Source: Xanthomonas sp. AM6
GTDB taxonomy: Bacteria; Pseudomonadota; Gammaproteobacteria; Xanthomonadales; Xanthomonadaceae
Direction of reading: 5' to 3'
DNA length: 64,000 nt
Assembly: GCF_025665335.1 (NCBI RefSeq)
Contig: NZ_CP106869.1
Location: 2,134,501-2,198,500 of the forward strand
In this document: positions 24,469 through 31,893 of the stretch, piece by piece
Position numbering within the stretch: the stretch's first letter is position 1
Layout of the letters: each line of letters starts with the position of its first letter
Program-made: the position numbers and the translations under genes
Notes under the pieces: generated by a model
The model's input: only the letters and a program-made list of their open reading frames with translations
Told to the model about the DNA's origin: nothing
Databases searched by the model: none

Positions 24469-25293
24469 TCAGCGCGGCTTGGGCACGTTGACGCTGCCGC
24501 GCACGCCGCTGTGGCGGACGTCGCCGCTGCCGACCCGCTGCACGCTGAGGTTGCCGCCGACGCCGCTGACCTCCAGGTCGCCGGAACCGATCGACTGCAG
24601 CGCCACGTTGCCGCTCACGTCGCGCAGCTGCGCATCGCCCGAACCGATGCTGCCGATCTGCACGGCGCCGCGCACGCCGTGTACGGTCAGGTCGCCGGAG
24701 CCCACGGTGCCGATCTTGACGTCGCCGCCGATCTGGCTGGCCTTGGCGTCGCCCGAGCCCAGCGTCGGCAGGCTGAGGCTGCCGATCTCGCGCAGGTCGA
24801 TGTCGCCCGAGCCCACCGTGGCGCTGACCGCGCCGCGCACGCCGTGCACGTGCAGGTCGCCGGAGCCGACCGTGGCGTCGAGCGCGGCCACGCCGCCGAT
24901 GTCGGCGTCGCCCGAACCCAGCCGCAGCTGCACCGGCAGGCTGCTCGGCACGCTGCCGGCGATGTCCAGGTAGGCGTAGCGGTTGCCCAGGCTGATACCG
25001 CGCAGCGTGCCTTCGTGCTGCAGGGTCACGACCAGGGTGTCGCCGTCGCGGCGCTGGCGCAGGGTCAGCTGCTTGAGCATGTCCGCATCGGAGGCGCAGG
25101 CGCGGCCGCGCAGTTCGAACGCGGTGCCGCCGGCGCCGGCGAGCTTGAGATTGTTCTGCTGCGCGTCGAACACCACGTTCCTGACGCCGGCCAGGTCCAG
25201 TTTCAGGTTGCGCGGCTCGGAATACTTGCAGTCGTCGGCCAGGGCCAGGCCCGGCACCAGCAGCAGCGCGCACAGCGCGAAGGTCTTGCGCAT
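24469..25293 (-). CDS. Secreted GSGD-repeat beta-solenoid protein (DUF4097/GIN-like)
   Basis: This 274-residue protein has a signal peptide (MRKTFALCALLLVPGLALA) and an N-terminal globular part with two cysteines. From residue 126 to the end it carries eight repeats of 17-19 residues, each beginning GSGD (for example GSGDLHVHGVRGA and GSGDAQLRDVSGN). Such regular spacing predicts a right-handed beta-solenoid, as in the DUF4097 and GIN-domain families. The role is unknown; adhesion or a structural periplasmic role is possible. The ATG is preceded by AAGGAG. It is coded next to the ABC permease, 46 bases downstream. Confidence 0.82.
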   Translation of the reverse strand: MRKTFALCALLLVPGLALADDCKYSEPRNLKLDLAGVRNVVFDAQQNNLKLAGAGGTAFELRGRACASDADMLKQLTLRQRRDGDTLVVTLQHEGTLRGISLGNRYAYLDIAGSVPSSLPVQLRLGSGDADIGGVAALDATVGSGDLHVHGVRGAVSATVGSGDIDLREIGSLSLPTLGSGDAKASQIGGDVKIGTVGSGDLTVHGVRGAVQIGSIGSGDAQLRDVSGNVALQSIGSGDLEVSGVGGNLSVQRVGSGDVRHSGVRGSVNVPKPR

Positions 25294-25339
25294 ATCGGGA
25301 ACTCCTTGCGGGAAGAGGAAGAACGAGGAGGGCGGTGGA

Positions 25340-26323
25340 TCAGGCTTCGTCGCGCCAGCGCCGCAGGTAGATCGCCGCGACGATGAAGGCCACGCCGATC
25401 GCCGCGCCGATCCAGATGTCGGCGCTTTGGAAGATGCGCCAGGCATCGCTGAGCTGGATCGCATTGGCCAGGTCCTGCGGGCCGTCGATCTGGGCCGGCG
25501 GCGCGCTTTCGCTCAGCACCGGCAGCCAGGTGCCCGGCAGCACGCTCAGCAGGCCGCGGTAGACCACCGTGTACCAGATCAGTTTGTGGTTGATGTGCAG
25601 CATCGGCAGGATGCCCATCATGCTGGCCATCACGCAGCCCAGGATCGGGATCAGCACCGCCCACAGGAACGGCTTGCTGCGCGCCCAGGCCGAGCAGAAC
25701 ATCAGCCAGCCGATGGTCGGCAGCGCCCACATCACGTAGATCGGCAGGTTCGACAGCACCCCGCCGATGATGCGCAGCGGATGCGAATGGGTGAACACGG
25801 CGCTGCTCTGCGGGATGCCGTTGACCGAGATGGTCAGCGCGGTGACCACCCACAGGGCCAGCCCGATCAGCAGGCCAACGCCGATCGCCACGATCGGTGC
25901 CAGCAGCAGCGCCCAGGCGGCCTTGGACAGCACCGTGCTCAGGTCCGACACCGGCAACGACTTCCAGAACAGCACGCTGCGGTCGCGGCGGTCGTCGTAC
26001 AGCGAGCCCAGCGCGTAGAAGAACACCACGAAGCCGAGCACGATGCAGGCCAGCAGCACCCCGGCCAGCATGGTGCCGTCGCCGACCGCGCCGATCATCT
26101 CGTGCAGCTTGTCGGGGCCGCCGTCGATATTGAAGCTGTCGCCGTGGCCGTTGTTGCGCCCGGCGATGGTGCCGATCACGGCGAGCACGGCGTACAGCAC
26201 GGTGATGATGGAGCCGGCGATGACCGGTGCCCACAGGAAGCCGCCGCGGTGCTCCCAGAATTCGCGCTTGAGCAGCCACTTGAAGGTGGACAGGGGCGAG
26301 ATGGACTTGGCGGGTGCGTTCAT
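25340..26323 (-). CDS. ABC transporter permease, ABC-2 type
   Basis: This 327-residue integral membrane protein has about six to seven predicted transmembrane helices (for example VIAGSIITVLYAVLAVIGTI and MLAGVLLACIVLGFVVFFYA) and the motif DDRRDRSVLFWKSLPVSD typical of ABC-2 permeases of the YtrC/YtrD kind. A periplasmic loop holds Gly/Asn residues between the first two helices. Its ATG overlaps the stop of the ATPase gene, so the two are made together and should form one exporter-like complex. Substrate unknown. Confidence 0.9.
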   Translation of the reverse strand: MNAPAKSISPLSTFKWLLKREFWEHRGGFLWAPVIAGSIITVLYAVLAVIGTIAGRNNGHGDSFNIDGGPDKLHEMIGAVGDGTMLAGVLLACIVLGFVVFFYALGSLYDDRRDRSVLFWKSLPVSDLSTVLSKAAWALLLAPIVAIGVGLLIGLALWVVTALTISVNGIPQSSAVFTHSHPLRIIGGVLSNLPIYVMWALPTIGWLMFCSAWARSKPFLWAVLIPILGCVMASMMGILPMLHINHKLIWYTVVYRGLLSVLPGTWLPVLSESAPPAQIDGPQDLANAIQLSDAWRIFQSADIWIGAAIGVAFIVAAIYLRRWRDEA

Positions 26324-27201
26324 GCGTAGGTCCCCTTCATGATGGCGACAAACAGGTCGGCCAGGCCGGGAGTGCGGGTTTCGCCCAGTACCGCCAGTTG
26401 CGCCTGCGGCACGCCGTCGTACAGGAACACGGTCTTGCCGAACGGCAGGCCGCGCTCGTCGATCGGCTGCAGCGCGCGCGCCGCGTCGACGCGCTCGGCC
26501 GGCACCAGCAGTTCGGTGTAGCGGGTGGCCATGTGCTCCATGTCGGCGCTGAGCACGATGCGGCCATCGCGGATGAACAGCACGTCGGTGAGGATGTGCT
26601 CGATCTCCTCGACCTGGTGGGTGGTGATGACGATGGTCTTCTGCTCGTCGAAGTAGTCTTCCAGCAGGCGCTGGTAGAACTCCTTGCGGTACAGGATGTC
26701 CAGGCCCAGGGTGGGTTCGTCCAGCACCAGCAGGCGCGCGTCGATGGCCATCACCAGCGCCAGGTGCAGCTGCACGATCATGCCCTTGGACATCTCGCGC
26801 ACGCGCAGCTTGGGGGTGAGCTTCGTGTTGGCCAGGAAGCGCTCGCACTTGGCGCGGTCGAAGCGCGGGTGCACCCCGGCGACGAAGTCGATCGCCTCGC
26901 GCACCCGCATCCAGCGCGGCAGCACCGCCACGTCGGCGATGAAGCACACGTCGTTCATCAGCTCGTTGCGCTGCTTGCGCGGGTCCATGCCCAGCACGCG
27001 CAGTTCGCCCTCGACCGCGGTCAGCCCGAGCAACGCCTTCAGCGCGGTGGTCTTGCCGGCGCCGTTGGGGCCGATCAGGCCGACGATGCGGCCCGGGGCG
27101 ATCGCGAAGGAGGCATCGGCCAGCGCCGGCTTGTGGTTGTAGGTCTTGCGCAGCGAGCGCGCGGAGACGACGGATTCGGATGCGGCGACAGCGGCAGTCA
27201 T
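26320..27201 (-). CDS. ABC transporter ATP-binding protein (YtrB-like)
   Basis: This 293-residue ATPase energises the adjacent permease. Walker A is GPNGAGKTT, Walker B is RLLVLDEPTLGLD, the H-loop is TTHQVEEIEH, and the signature is the atypical EMSKGM in place of LSGGQ, as is common in the YtrB group. A C-terminal 70-residue extension (LLVPAERVDAARALQ onwards) is characteristic of the same group. The start overlaps the stop of the GntR gene by four bases. Confidence 0.93.
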   Translation of the reverse strand: MTAAVAASESVVSARSLRKTYNHKPALADASFAIAPGRIVGLIGPNGAGKTTALKALLGLTAVEGELRVLGMDPRKQRNELMNDVCFIADVAVLPRWMRVREAIDFVAGVHPRFDRAKCERFLANTKLTPKLRVREMSKGMIVQLHLALVMAIDARLLVLDEPTLGLDILYRKEFYQRLLEDYFDEQKTIVITTHQVEEIEHILTDVLFIRDGRIVLSADMEHMATRYTELLVPAERVDAARALQPIDERGLPFGKTVFLYDGVPQAQLAVLGETRTPGLADLFVAIMKGTYA

Positions 27202-27560
27202 GGTGTTTTCCCCGGTGGCAACAAGTCTTCCAGTGTCAGGCCCAGGCGCTGGATCCGTTCCAGTACCAGCGGCCACTCTTCGTTGAGGAAGCGGTCGCGC
27301 TCGCTGCCGCGCAGCTTCCGGGCCGCTTCCTCGGTCATGAACATGCCCAGCCCGCGGCGCTTCTCGACCAGGGCCTCGTCGGCCAGTTCCTGGTAGGCGC
27401 GCGAGACGGTGATCGGGTTGAGCTGGTATTCGGCGGCGACCTGGCGCACCGAGGGCAGCGCGTCGCCGGGCTTGATGATGCCGTCCAGCATCATCGCGAT
27501 CACGCGATCCTTCAGCTGGCGGTAGATCGGAGCGCCATCGCTCCATTGGATATCGCTCAT
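27198..27560 (-). CDS. ytrA: GntR family transcriptional regulator, YtrA subfamily
   Basis: This 120-residue protein has the N-terminal winged helix-turn-helix (PIYRQLKDRVIAMMLDGI, then LPSVRQVAAEYQLNPITVSRAYQEL) and only a short C-terminal helix pair, which defines the YtrA subfamily. Such proteins repress their own operon, usually with a downstream ABC transporter, which is what follows here by ATGA overlap. The promoter of the operon contains a 24-base palindrome of the form GGTG-N16-CACC, the operator type that I recall being reported for YtrA of Xanthomonas citri. Effector unknown. Confidence 0.92.
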   Translation of the reverse strand: MSDIQWSDGAPIYRQLKDRVIAMMLDGIIKPGDALPSVRQVAAEYQLNPITVSRAYQELADEALVEKRRGLGMFMTEEAARKLRGSERDRFLNEEWPLVLERIQRLGLTLEDLLPPGKTP

Positions 27561-27562
27561 GG

Positions 27563-27799
27563 TCAGCTCCGTGGGCGCAGCGTGTGCGCGAAGGAGAAAT
27601 AGGGCATCGACAGCGACGCGCGCATCCGCCGCACCGGCGCGGGCGCGGCGGACGGGGCGCGGCTGTCTTCCTGCGGCTCGCTGGCGCCATAATCGGACGA
27701 CCGTCCCTGGCCGTGCCAGGCGCCGATCCAGCTCGCCGAGAGCAGGGCGCCGACGATGACCAGGGCCGGAAGGCTGCGCTGCATGCGTTGGAGGTTCAT
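27563..27799 (-). CDS. Small membrane or exported protein, first gene of the ytr operon
   Basis: This is a 78-residue protein with an N-terminal hydrophobic segment (LPALVIVGALLSASWIGAW) and a polar C-terminal half ending RASLSMPYFSFAHTLRPRS. I recognise no family. It is supported by a good ribosome-binding site (AGGGGA seven to eight bases before ATG), by its place directly behind the strong operon promoter, and by the two-base gap to the GntR gene. It may be a signal-peptide-bearing product or a single-pass membrane peptide. Confidence 0.7.
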   Translation of the reverse strand: MNLQRMQRSLPALVIVGALLSASWIGAWHGQGRSSDYGASEPQEDSRAPSAAPAPVRRMRASLSMPYFSFAHTLRPRS

Positions 27800-27822
27800 C
27801 GTGTCCCCTGCTCTGGGTGAGT

Positions 27823-27863
27823 GGTGTTGTATTTAACTATAACACCGTCACACGTCATGTCAA
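27823..27863 (-). promoter_or_regulatory. ytr operon promoter with overlapping GntR operator
   Basis: On the minus strand a perfect -35 TTGACA (27858-27863) lies 16 bases from TATAGT (27836-27841). A palindrome of 24 bases (27823-27846), ending GGTGTT and AACACC, covers the -10 box, so a bound repressor would block the polymerase. The distance from the -10 to the first gene gives a leader of about 25 bases. The spacing of the outer halves fits GGTG-N16-CACC exactly. Confidence 0.75.
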
Positions 27864-27928
27864 CACGATGACCGCCCCAACTCATGGCCTAGCGCCTACG
27901 TGTTCTTCTATCTTCTCCCGGTGCCCCG

Positions 27929-28495
27929 ATGAAACTCTCCAAGCGTTTGTTTTTCCTCGCGATCCTGGCCGCTGCCGGCACTGTCGGCAGCGCCTGGGCG
28001 GCCTCGCTGCTGGACCTGGACTACCGTCCGCTGGCCGGCAAGGACAAGGTCAACCTGAACACGACCTACGGCGGCAAGGTGCTGCTGGTGGTCAATACCG
28101 CCAGCAAGTGCGGCTTCACCCCGCAGTACGACGGCCTGGAGCAGCTGCAGCAGCGCTACGCCGCGCAGGGCTTTAGCGTGCTCGGTTTCCCGTCCAACGA
28201 CTTCAAGGGCCAGGAGCCGGGATCGGAGAAGCAGATCCAGGAATTCTGCACGCTGACCTACGGGGTCAAGTTCCCGATGTTCGAGAAGGTGCACGTGCTC
28301 GGCGCCGAGGCCACGCCGCTGTACAAGCAGCTGACCAAGGCCACCGGCGTGGCGCCGGGCTGGAACTTCCACAAGTATCTGATCGCGCGCGACGGACGCG
28401 TGGTCGCGCAATTCCCGAGCAAGGTCGCGCCGGACGATCCGGCCTTGCGCGCGGCTATCGAACGCGAACTGAAAGCGCAGCCGACATCACATTGA
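27929..28495 (+). CDS. Periplasmic glutathione peroxidase family protein
   Basis: This 188-residue thiol peroxidase reduces peroxides. A signal peptide (MKLSKRLFFLAILAAAGTVG, then SAWA) implies export, unlike the cytosolic BtuE type. The catalytic cysteine is C61 in NTASKCGFTPQY, the Gln is in FPSNDFKGQEPGS and the Trp in PGWNFHKYLI, so the GPx tetrad is present. The electron donor is probably thioredoxin-like rather than glutathione, as in most bacterial members, but this is inferred. It is divergent from the ytr operon across an operator region and might share regulation. Confidence 0.93.
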   Translation: MKLSKRLFFLAILAAAGTVGSAWAASLLDLDYRPLAGKDKVNLNTTYGGKVLLVVNTASKCGFTPQYDGLEQLQQRYAAQGFSVLGFPSNDFKGQEPGSEKQIQEFCTLTYGVKFPMFEKVHVLGAEATPLYKQLTKATGVAPGWNFHKYLIARDGRVVAQFPSKVAPDDPALRAAIERELKAQPTSH

Positions 28496-28582
28496 ATCCG
28501 GGCCGATATCCTTGCCGCGCATGCGACAATGCGGCCTCTGCGCCATCGCGGCGCCTCTAGTTCACTTCCAGGAAAGTAGCGA

Positions 28583-29539
28583 ATGAAGATGGGAATGCGC
28601 GGCGCCGCGGCGTCGCTGTTGATGGGGATGGCGGTGGTGGCTGGTGGTGCGTTCGCGCAGGCGCCGGCGGCGCCGGCTGCGGCCAAGCCGGCGGCACTGG
28701 CCAGCGAGAAGCAGAAGATCAGCTACGCGATCGGTATGGATGTGGCGCGCTCGTTCGAGCCCATCGCCCAGGACATCGACCTGGACGCGATGCAGCGCGC
28801 CATCGAGAACGCGTTCAAGGGCGGCAAGCCGCTGCTGTCCGACGAGCAGACCCAGGCCACCGACACCGCGTTGCGCACCCAGCTGGCCGCGCGCAGCGGC
28901 CAGCCGCTGCCGGGCATGGCGCCGGGCAGCCAGCCGCCGCCGGTGTCCAAGCAGAACGTGGGGCTGATGCTCGGCGATCGCGCGGTCGGCCCGTCGCTGG
29001 CGCGGATCCAGGGCGACATCGATCTGCCCACGCTGCTGGGCGCGGTGCGCACCGTGTTCGCCAAGGGCGAGACGGCGATGACGCAGGAGCAGGCGGCCGC
29101 CATGCTGCAGGCCTTCGGCGCCTCCAAGCAGGCCGCGGCGGCCACCGAGAACCGCGAGAAGGGCAACGCCTTCCTGGCCCAGAACAAGACCCAGAAGGGC
29201 GTGGTCACCACTCCGTCAGGTTTGCAGTACATGGTGTTGCGCCAGGGCAGCGGCGAGCGGCCGATGCCGACCAGCAAGGTGCGGGTGAACTACGAGGGCA
29301 AGCTGCTCAACGGCGAAGTGTTCGACAGCTCCTACAAGACCGGCCAGCCGGCCGAATTCTCGCTCAGCCAGGTGGTCCCGGGCTGGAGCGAGGGCGTGGC
29401 GCTGATGCCGGTCGGTTCCAAGTACCGTTTCTGGATTCCGTCGAACCTGGGCTACGGCCCGCAGGGCACGCCGGGCGGCCCGATCGGCCCGGATTCCATG
29501 CTGACCTTCGATGTGGAACTGTTGGGCATTCTTCAATAA
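28583..29539 (+). CDS. FKBP-type peptidyl-prolyl isomerase with duplicated N-terminal domain
   Basis: This 318-residue exported chaperone/isomerase has a signal peptide (residues 1-25, ending GGAFAQ). Two similar N-terminal segments follow: SYAIGMDVARSFEPIAQDID and VGLMLGDRAVGPSLARIQGD, each leading into an IDL..A/LL.A box and a DEQ/QEQ helix, which looks like a tandem copy of the FKBP_N dimerisation domain. The C-terminal FKBP domain (about 205-318) shows VRVNYEGKLLNGEVFDSSY and the active-site W in VVPGWSEGVALM. A Mip/FkpA-like periplasmic folding role is likely. Confidence 0.92.
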   Translation: MKMGMRGAAASLLMGMAVVAGGAFAQAPAAPAAAKPAALASEKQKISYAIGMDVARSFEPIAQDIDLDAMQRAIENAFKGGKPLLSDEQTQATDTALRTQLAARSGQPLPGMAPGSQPPPVSKQNVGLMLGDRAVGPSLARIQGDIDLPTLLGAVRTVFAKGETAMTQEQAAAMLQAFGASKQAAAATENREKGNAFLAQNKTQKGVVTTPSGLQYMVLRQGSGERPMPTSKVRVNYEGKLLNGEVFDSSYKTGQPAEFSLSQVVPGWSEGVALMPVGSKYRFWIPSNLGYGPQGTPGGPIGPDSMLTFDVELLGILQ

Positions 29540-29554
29540 CCGATAGGAGATTAC

Positions 29555-30898
29555 ATGCGCGTAGCGATATTCGGCACCGGCTATGTCGGGCTTGTCACCG
29601 GAACCTGTCTGGCCGAGGTGGGCCATCACGTGGTATGCGTGGACATCGACCAAGCCAAAGTGGATGGGCTCAACAAGGGCGTGGTCCCGATCTACGAGCC
29701 TGGCCTCTCGCCGATGGTCAAGGCCAATCACGCCGCACGGAGGCTGTTCTTCACCACCGATGCGGCCAGCGCCATCGCGCATGGAGATATCGTGTTCATC
29801 GCCGTCGGCACGCCGCCGGACGAAGACGGTAGCGCCGATCTGCAGTACGTGCTGGCGGTGGCCCGCACCATCGGCCAGCACATCCAGGGACCGACCGTGG
29901 TGGTCAACAAGTCGACGGTGCCGGTCGGCACCGCCGACAAGGTGCGCGCGGCGATCGCCGCCGAGCTGGACAAGCGCGGCGAGACGATCGAGTTCGACGT
30001 GGTGTCCAATCCGGAATTCCTGAAGGAAGGCGACGCGGTCGCCGACTGCATGCGTCCGGACCGCATCGTGATCGGCAGCAGCAAGCCGGGCACCGCCGCG
30101 CGCCTGCGCCGCCTGTACGCGCCGTTCAACCGCAACCACGACCGCATCGTGGAGATGGACGTGCGCTCGGCCGAACTGACCAAGTACGCGGCCAACGCGA
30201 TGCTGGCGACCAAGATCAGTTTCATGAACGAGATCGCCAACATCGCCGAGCGCGTCGGCGCCGACGTGGAGAAGGTGCGCCAGGGCATCGGCTCGGATCC
30301 GCGCATCGGCTGGCACTTCATCTATCCCGGCGCCGGCTACGGCGGCTCGTGCTTCCCCAAGGACGTGCAGGCGCTGGCGCGCACCGCGCAGCAGTACGGC
30401 CACCAGGCCAAGCTGCTGGACGCGGTGGAAGCGGTCAACGAGGCGCAGAAGGGCCACCTGTACGAGCTGATCCAGCGCCACTACGGCGGCGCCAGCGTGG
30501 CCGGCAAGACCTTCGCGGTGTGGGGCCTGGCGTTCAAGCCCAACACCGACGACATGCGCGCCGCGTCCAGCCGCCGCCTGCTGGCGCAGCTGTGGGAGGC
30601 CGGGGCGACGGTGCGCGCCTACGATCCGGAGGCGACCGAGGAAGCCAAGCGCATCTTCGGGCAGCGCGACGACCTGCACTTCTGCGAGGACGCCTTCGCC
30701 GCGCTGGAAGGCGCCGATGCCCTGGTCGTGGTCACCGAGTGGAAGCAGTTCCGCAGCCCGGATTTCACCCGGATGAAGGAACTGCTCGGCGACGCGGTGG
30801 TGTTCGACGGGCGCAATCTCTACGATCCGCAGGAAATCGAGACCTTCGGTCTGGCTTACTACGGCATCGGCCGCGGACGTTCGATCAGTGAAGCATGA
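29555..30898 (+). CDS. ugd: UDP-glucose 6-dehydrogenase
   Basis: This 447-residue enzyme makes UDP-glucuronate, a precursor of extracellular polysaccharide (for example xanthan) and lipopolysaccharide sugars. The N-terminal Rossmann motif [10 protein letters not shown] begins at residue 8, the substrate segment is [11 protein letters not shown], and the catalytic cysteine is C266 in [12 protein letters not shown]. An AGGAG lies six bases before the ATG. It lies 15 bases downstream of the FKBP gene, and the next gene begins within its last codons. Confidence 0.96.
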   Translation: MRVAIFGTGYVGLVTGTCLAEVGHHVVCVDIDQAKVDGLNKGVVPIYEPGLSPMVKANHAARRLFFTTDAASAIAHGDIVFIAVGTPPDEDGSADLQYVLAVARTIGQHIQGPTVVVNKSTVPVGTADKVRAAIAAELDKRGETIEFDVVSNPEFLKEGDAVADCMRPDRIVIGSSKPGTAARLRRLYAPFNRNHDRIVEMDVRSAELTKYAANAMLATKISFMNEIANIAERVGADVEKVRQGIGSDPRIGWHFIYPGAGYGGSCFPKDVQALARTAQQYGHQAKLLDAVEAVNEAQKGHLYELIQRHYGGASVAGKTFAVWGLAFKPNTDDMRAASSRRLLAQLWEAGATVRAYDPEATEEAKRIFGQRDDLHFCEDAFAALEGADALVVVTEWKQFRSPDFTRMKELLGDAVVFDGRNLYDPQEIETFGLAYYGIGRGRSISEA

Positions 30899-31124
30899 CT
30901 TCTCCACCCAGGATCGATTGCTGGAGAACCGGTTGATCGAGCTGGAGACGCGCCTGTCCTTCCAGGAACAGGCGCTGTCCGAGCTGAGCGATGCGTTGGC
31001 CGAGGCGCGTGCCGAAAGCCAGCGCAACGCCGTGCTGCTGCGCCACCTGCTGGAAGACCTGGGCAAGGTGCGCAGCACGCTGTATGCCGATCCCGCCGAC
31101 GAACCGCCACCTCCGCACTACTGA
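30888..31124 (+). CDS. slyX: SlyX family protein
   Basis: This 78-residue protein matches SlyX: a heptad-rich helix ([20 protein letters not shown]) followed by a proline-rich C-terminus ending PPPPHY, with no cysteine. SlyX forms small coiled-coil oligomers and its role is not established. The start is GTG at 30888, which overlaps the end of ugd by eleven bases in another frame, so translation is probably coupled. Confidence 0.85.
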   Translation: MKHDFSTQDRLLENRLIELETRLSFQEQALSELSDALAEARAESQRNAVLLRHLLEDLGKVRSTLYADPADEPPPPHY

Positions 31125-31144
31125 TACACGACCGATCCTGACCG

Positions 31145-31888
31145 ATGAGCGATACCCTCCGCGACCAGCTGCTCGGCCTGGGCTTCAAGCCCGTGCCGAA
31201 ACCAGAACGTAAAGCCCCGCCCACGCCGCCGTCCGCGCGGGGGCGGCCCGGCCAGCCCCCGGCGCACGGCCACAAGCCCGCGGGCGCGCGTGGCGAACGC
31301 CCGTCGGCCGGCGGCAAGCCGGGCGGCGGCCGCGCGCCCGACGGCGCCGGCCGTGCGCATGGCGCAGGCGACGGCCGCGGTCGCCCGCAAGGCGCGAGCC
31401 GGCCGCAGGGCGCACCTGGCCAGCCGTCGCGGCCGCATGCCGCGCGGCCGCCGCGCACGCGCGAGGACATCGACCTGGCCAAGGCCTATGCGATCCGCGC
31501 GCAGCGCGAGAAGGACGAGCGCATCGAGGCCGAGCGGCTCAAGCAGGAAGAAGCGCGGCTGCGCCGCGAGGCGCGGGCCAGGCTCGACGAATTGCTCAAG
31601 GGCCAGGCGCTGAACCATGCCGACGCCGACATCGCCCGCCATTTTCCCTATGGCGGCAAGATCAAGCGCATCTACGTCACCGCCGAACAGCTCAAGGCGC
31701 TCAATGCCGGCGAGCTGGGCGTGCTGCAGCAGAACGGCCGCTACCTGCTGGTGACGGCGGCGCTGCTGGACCAGGCCGAGGCGATCTTCCCGGCGGCGGT
31801 GGCGCTGCGGGTCGATCCGAACGCCACGGCCGAAGAGGATCCCTACGCCGATCCCAAGTACCAGATCCCCGACGACCTGATCTGGTAA
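31145..31888 (+). CDS. DUF2058 (YaiL-like) nucleoprotein-type protein
   Basis: This 247-residue protein has the DUF2058 ends: the N-terminal MSDTLRDQLLGLGFKPVP and a C-terminal DADIARHFPYGGKIKRIYV with LVTAALLDQAEAIFP. The middle 100 residues are a Lys/Arg/Gly/Pro-rich disordered stretch, suggesting nucleic-acid binding. YaiL in E. coli is annotated as a nucleoprotein/polynucleotide-associated enzyme without a proven activity. The internal low-complexity region is longer than in E. coli YaiL. Confidence 0.87.
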   Translation: MSDTLRDQLLGLGFKPVPKPERKAPPTPPSARGRPGQPPAHGHKPAGARGERPSAGGKPGGGRAPDGAGRAHGAGDGRGRPQGASRPQGAPGQPSRPHAARPPRTREDIDLAKAYAIRAQREKDERIEAERLKQEEARLRREARARLDELLKGQALNHADADIARHFPYGGKIKRIYVTAEQLKALNAGELGVLQQNGRYLLVTAALLDQAEAIFPAAVALRVDPNATAEEDPYADPKYQIPDDLIW

Positions 31889-31893
31889 GCGCC

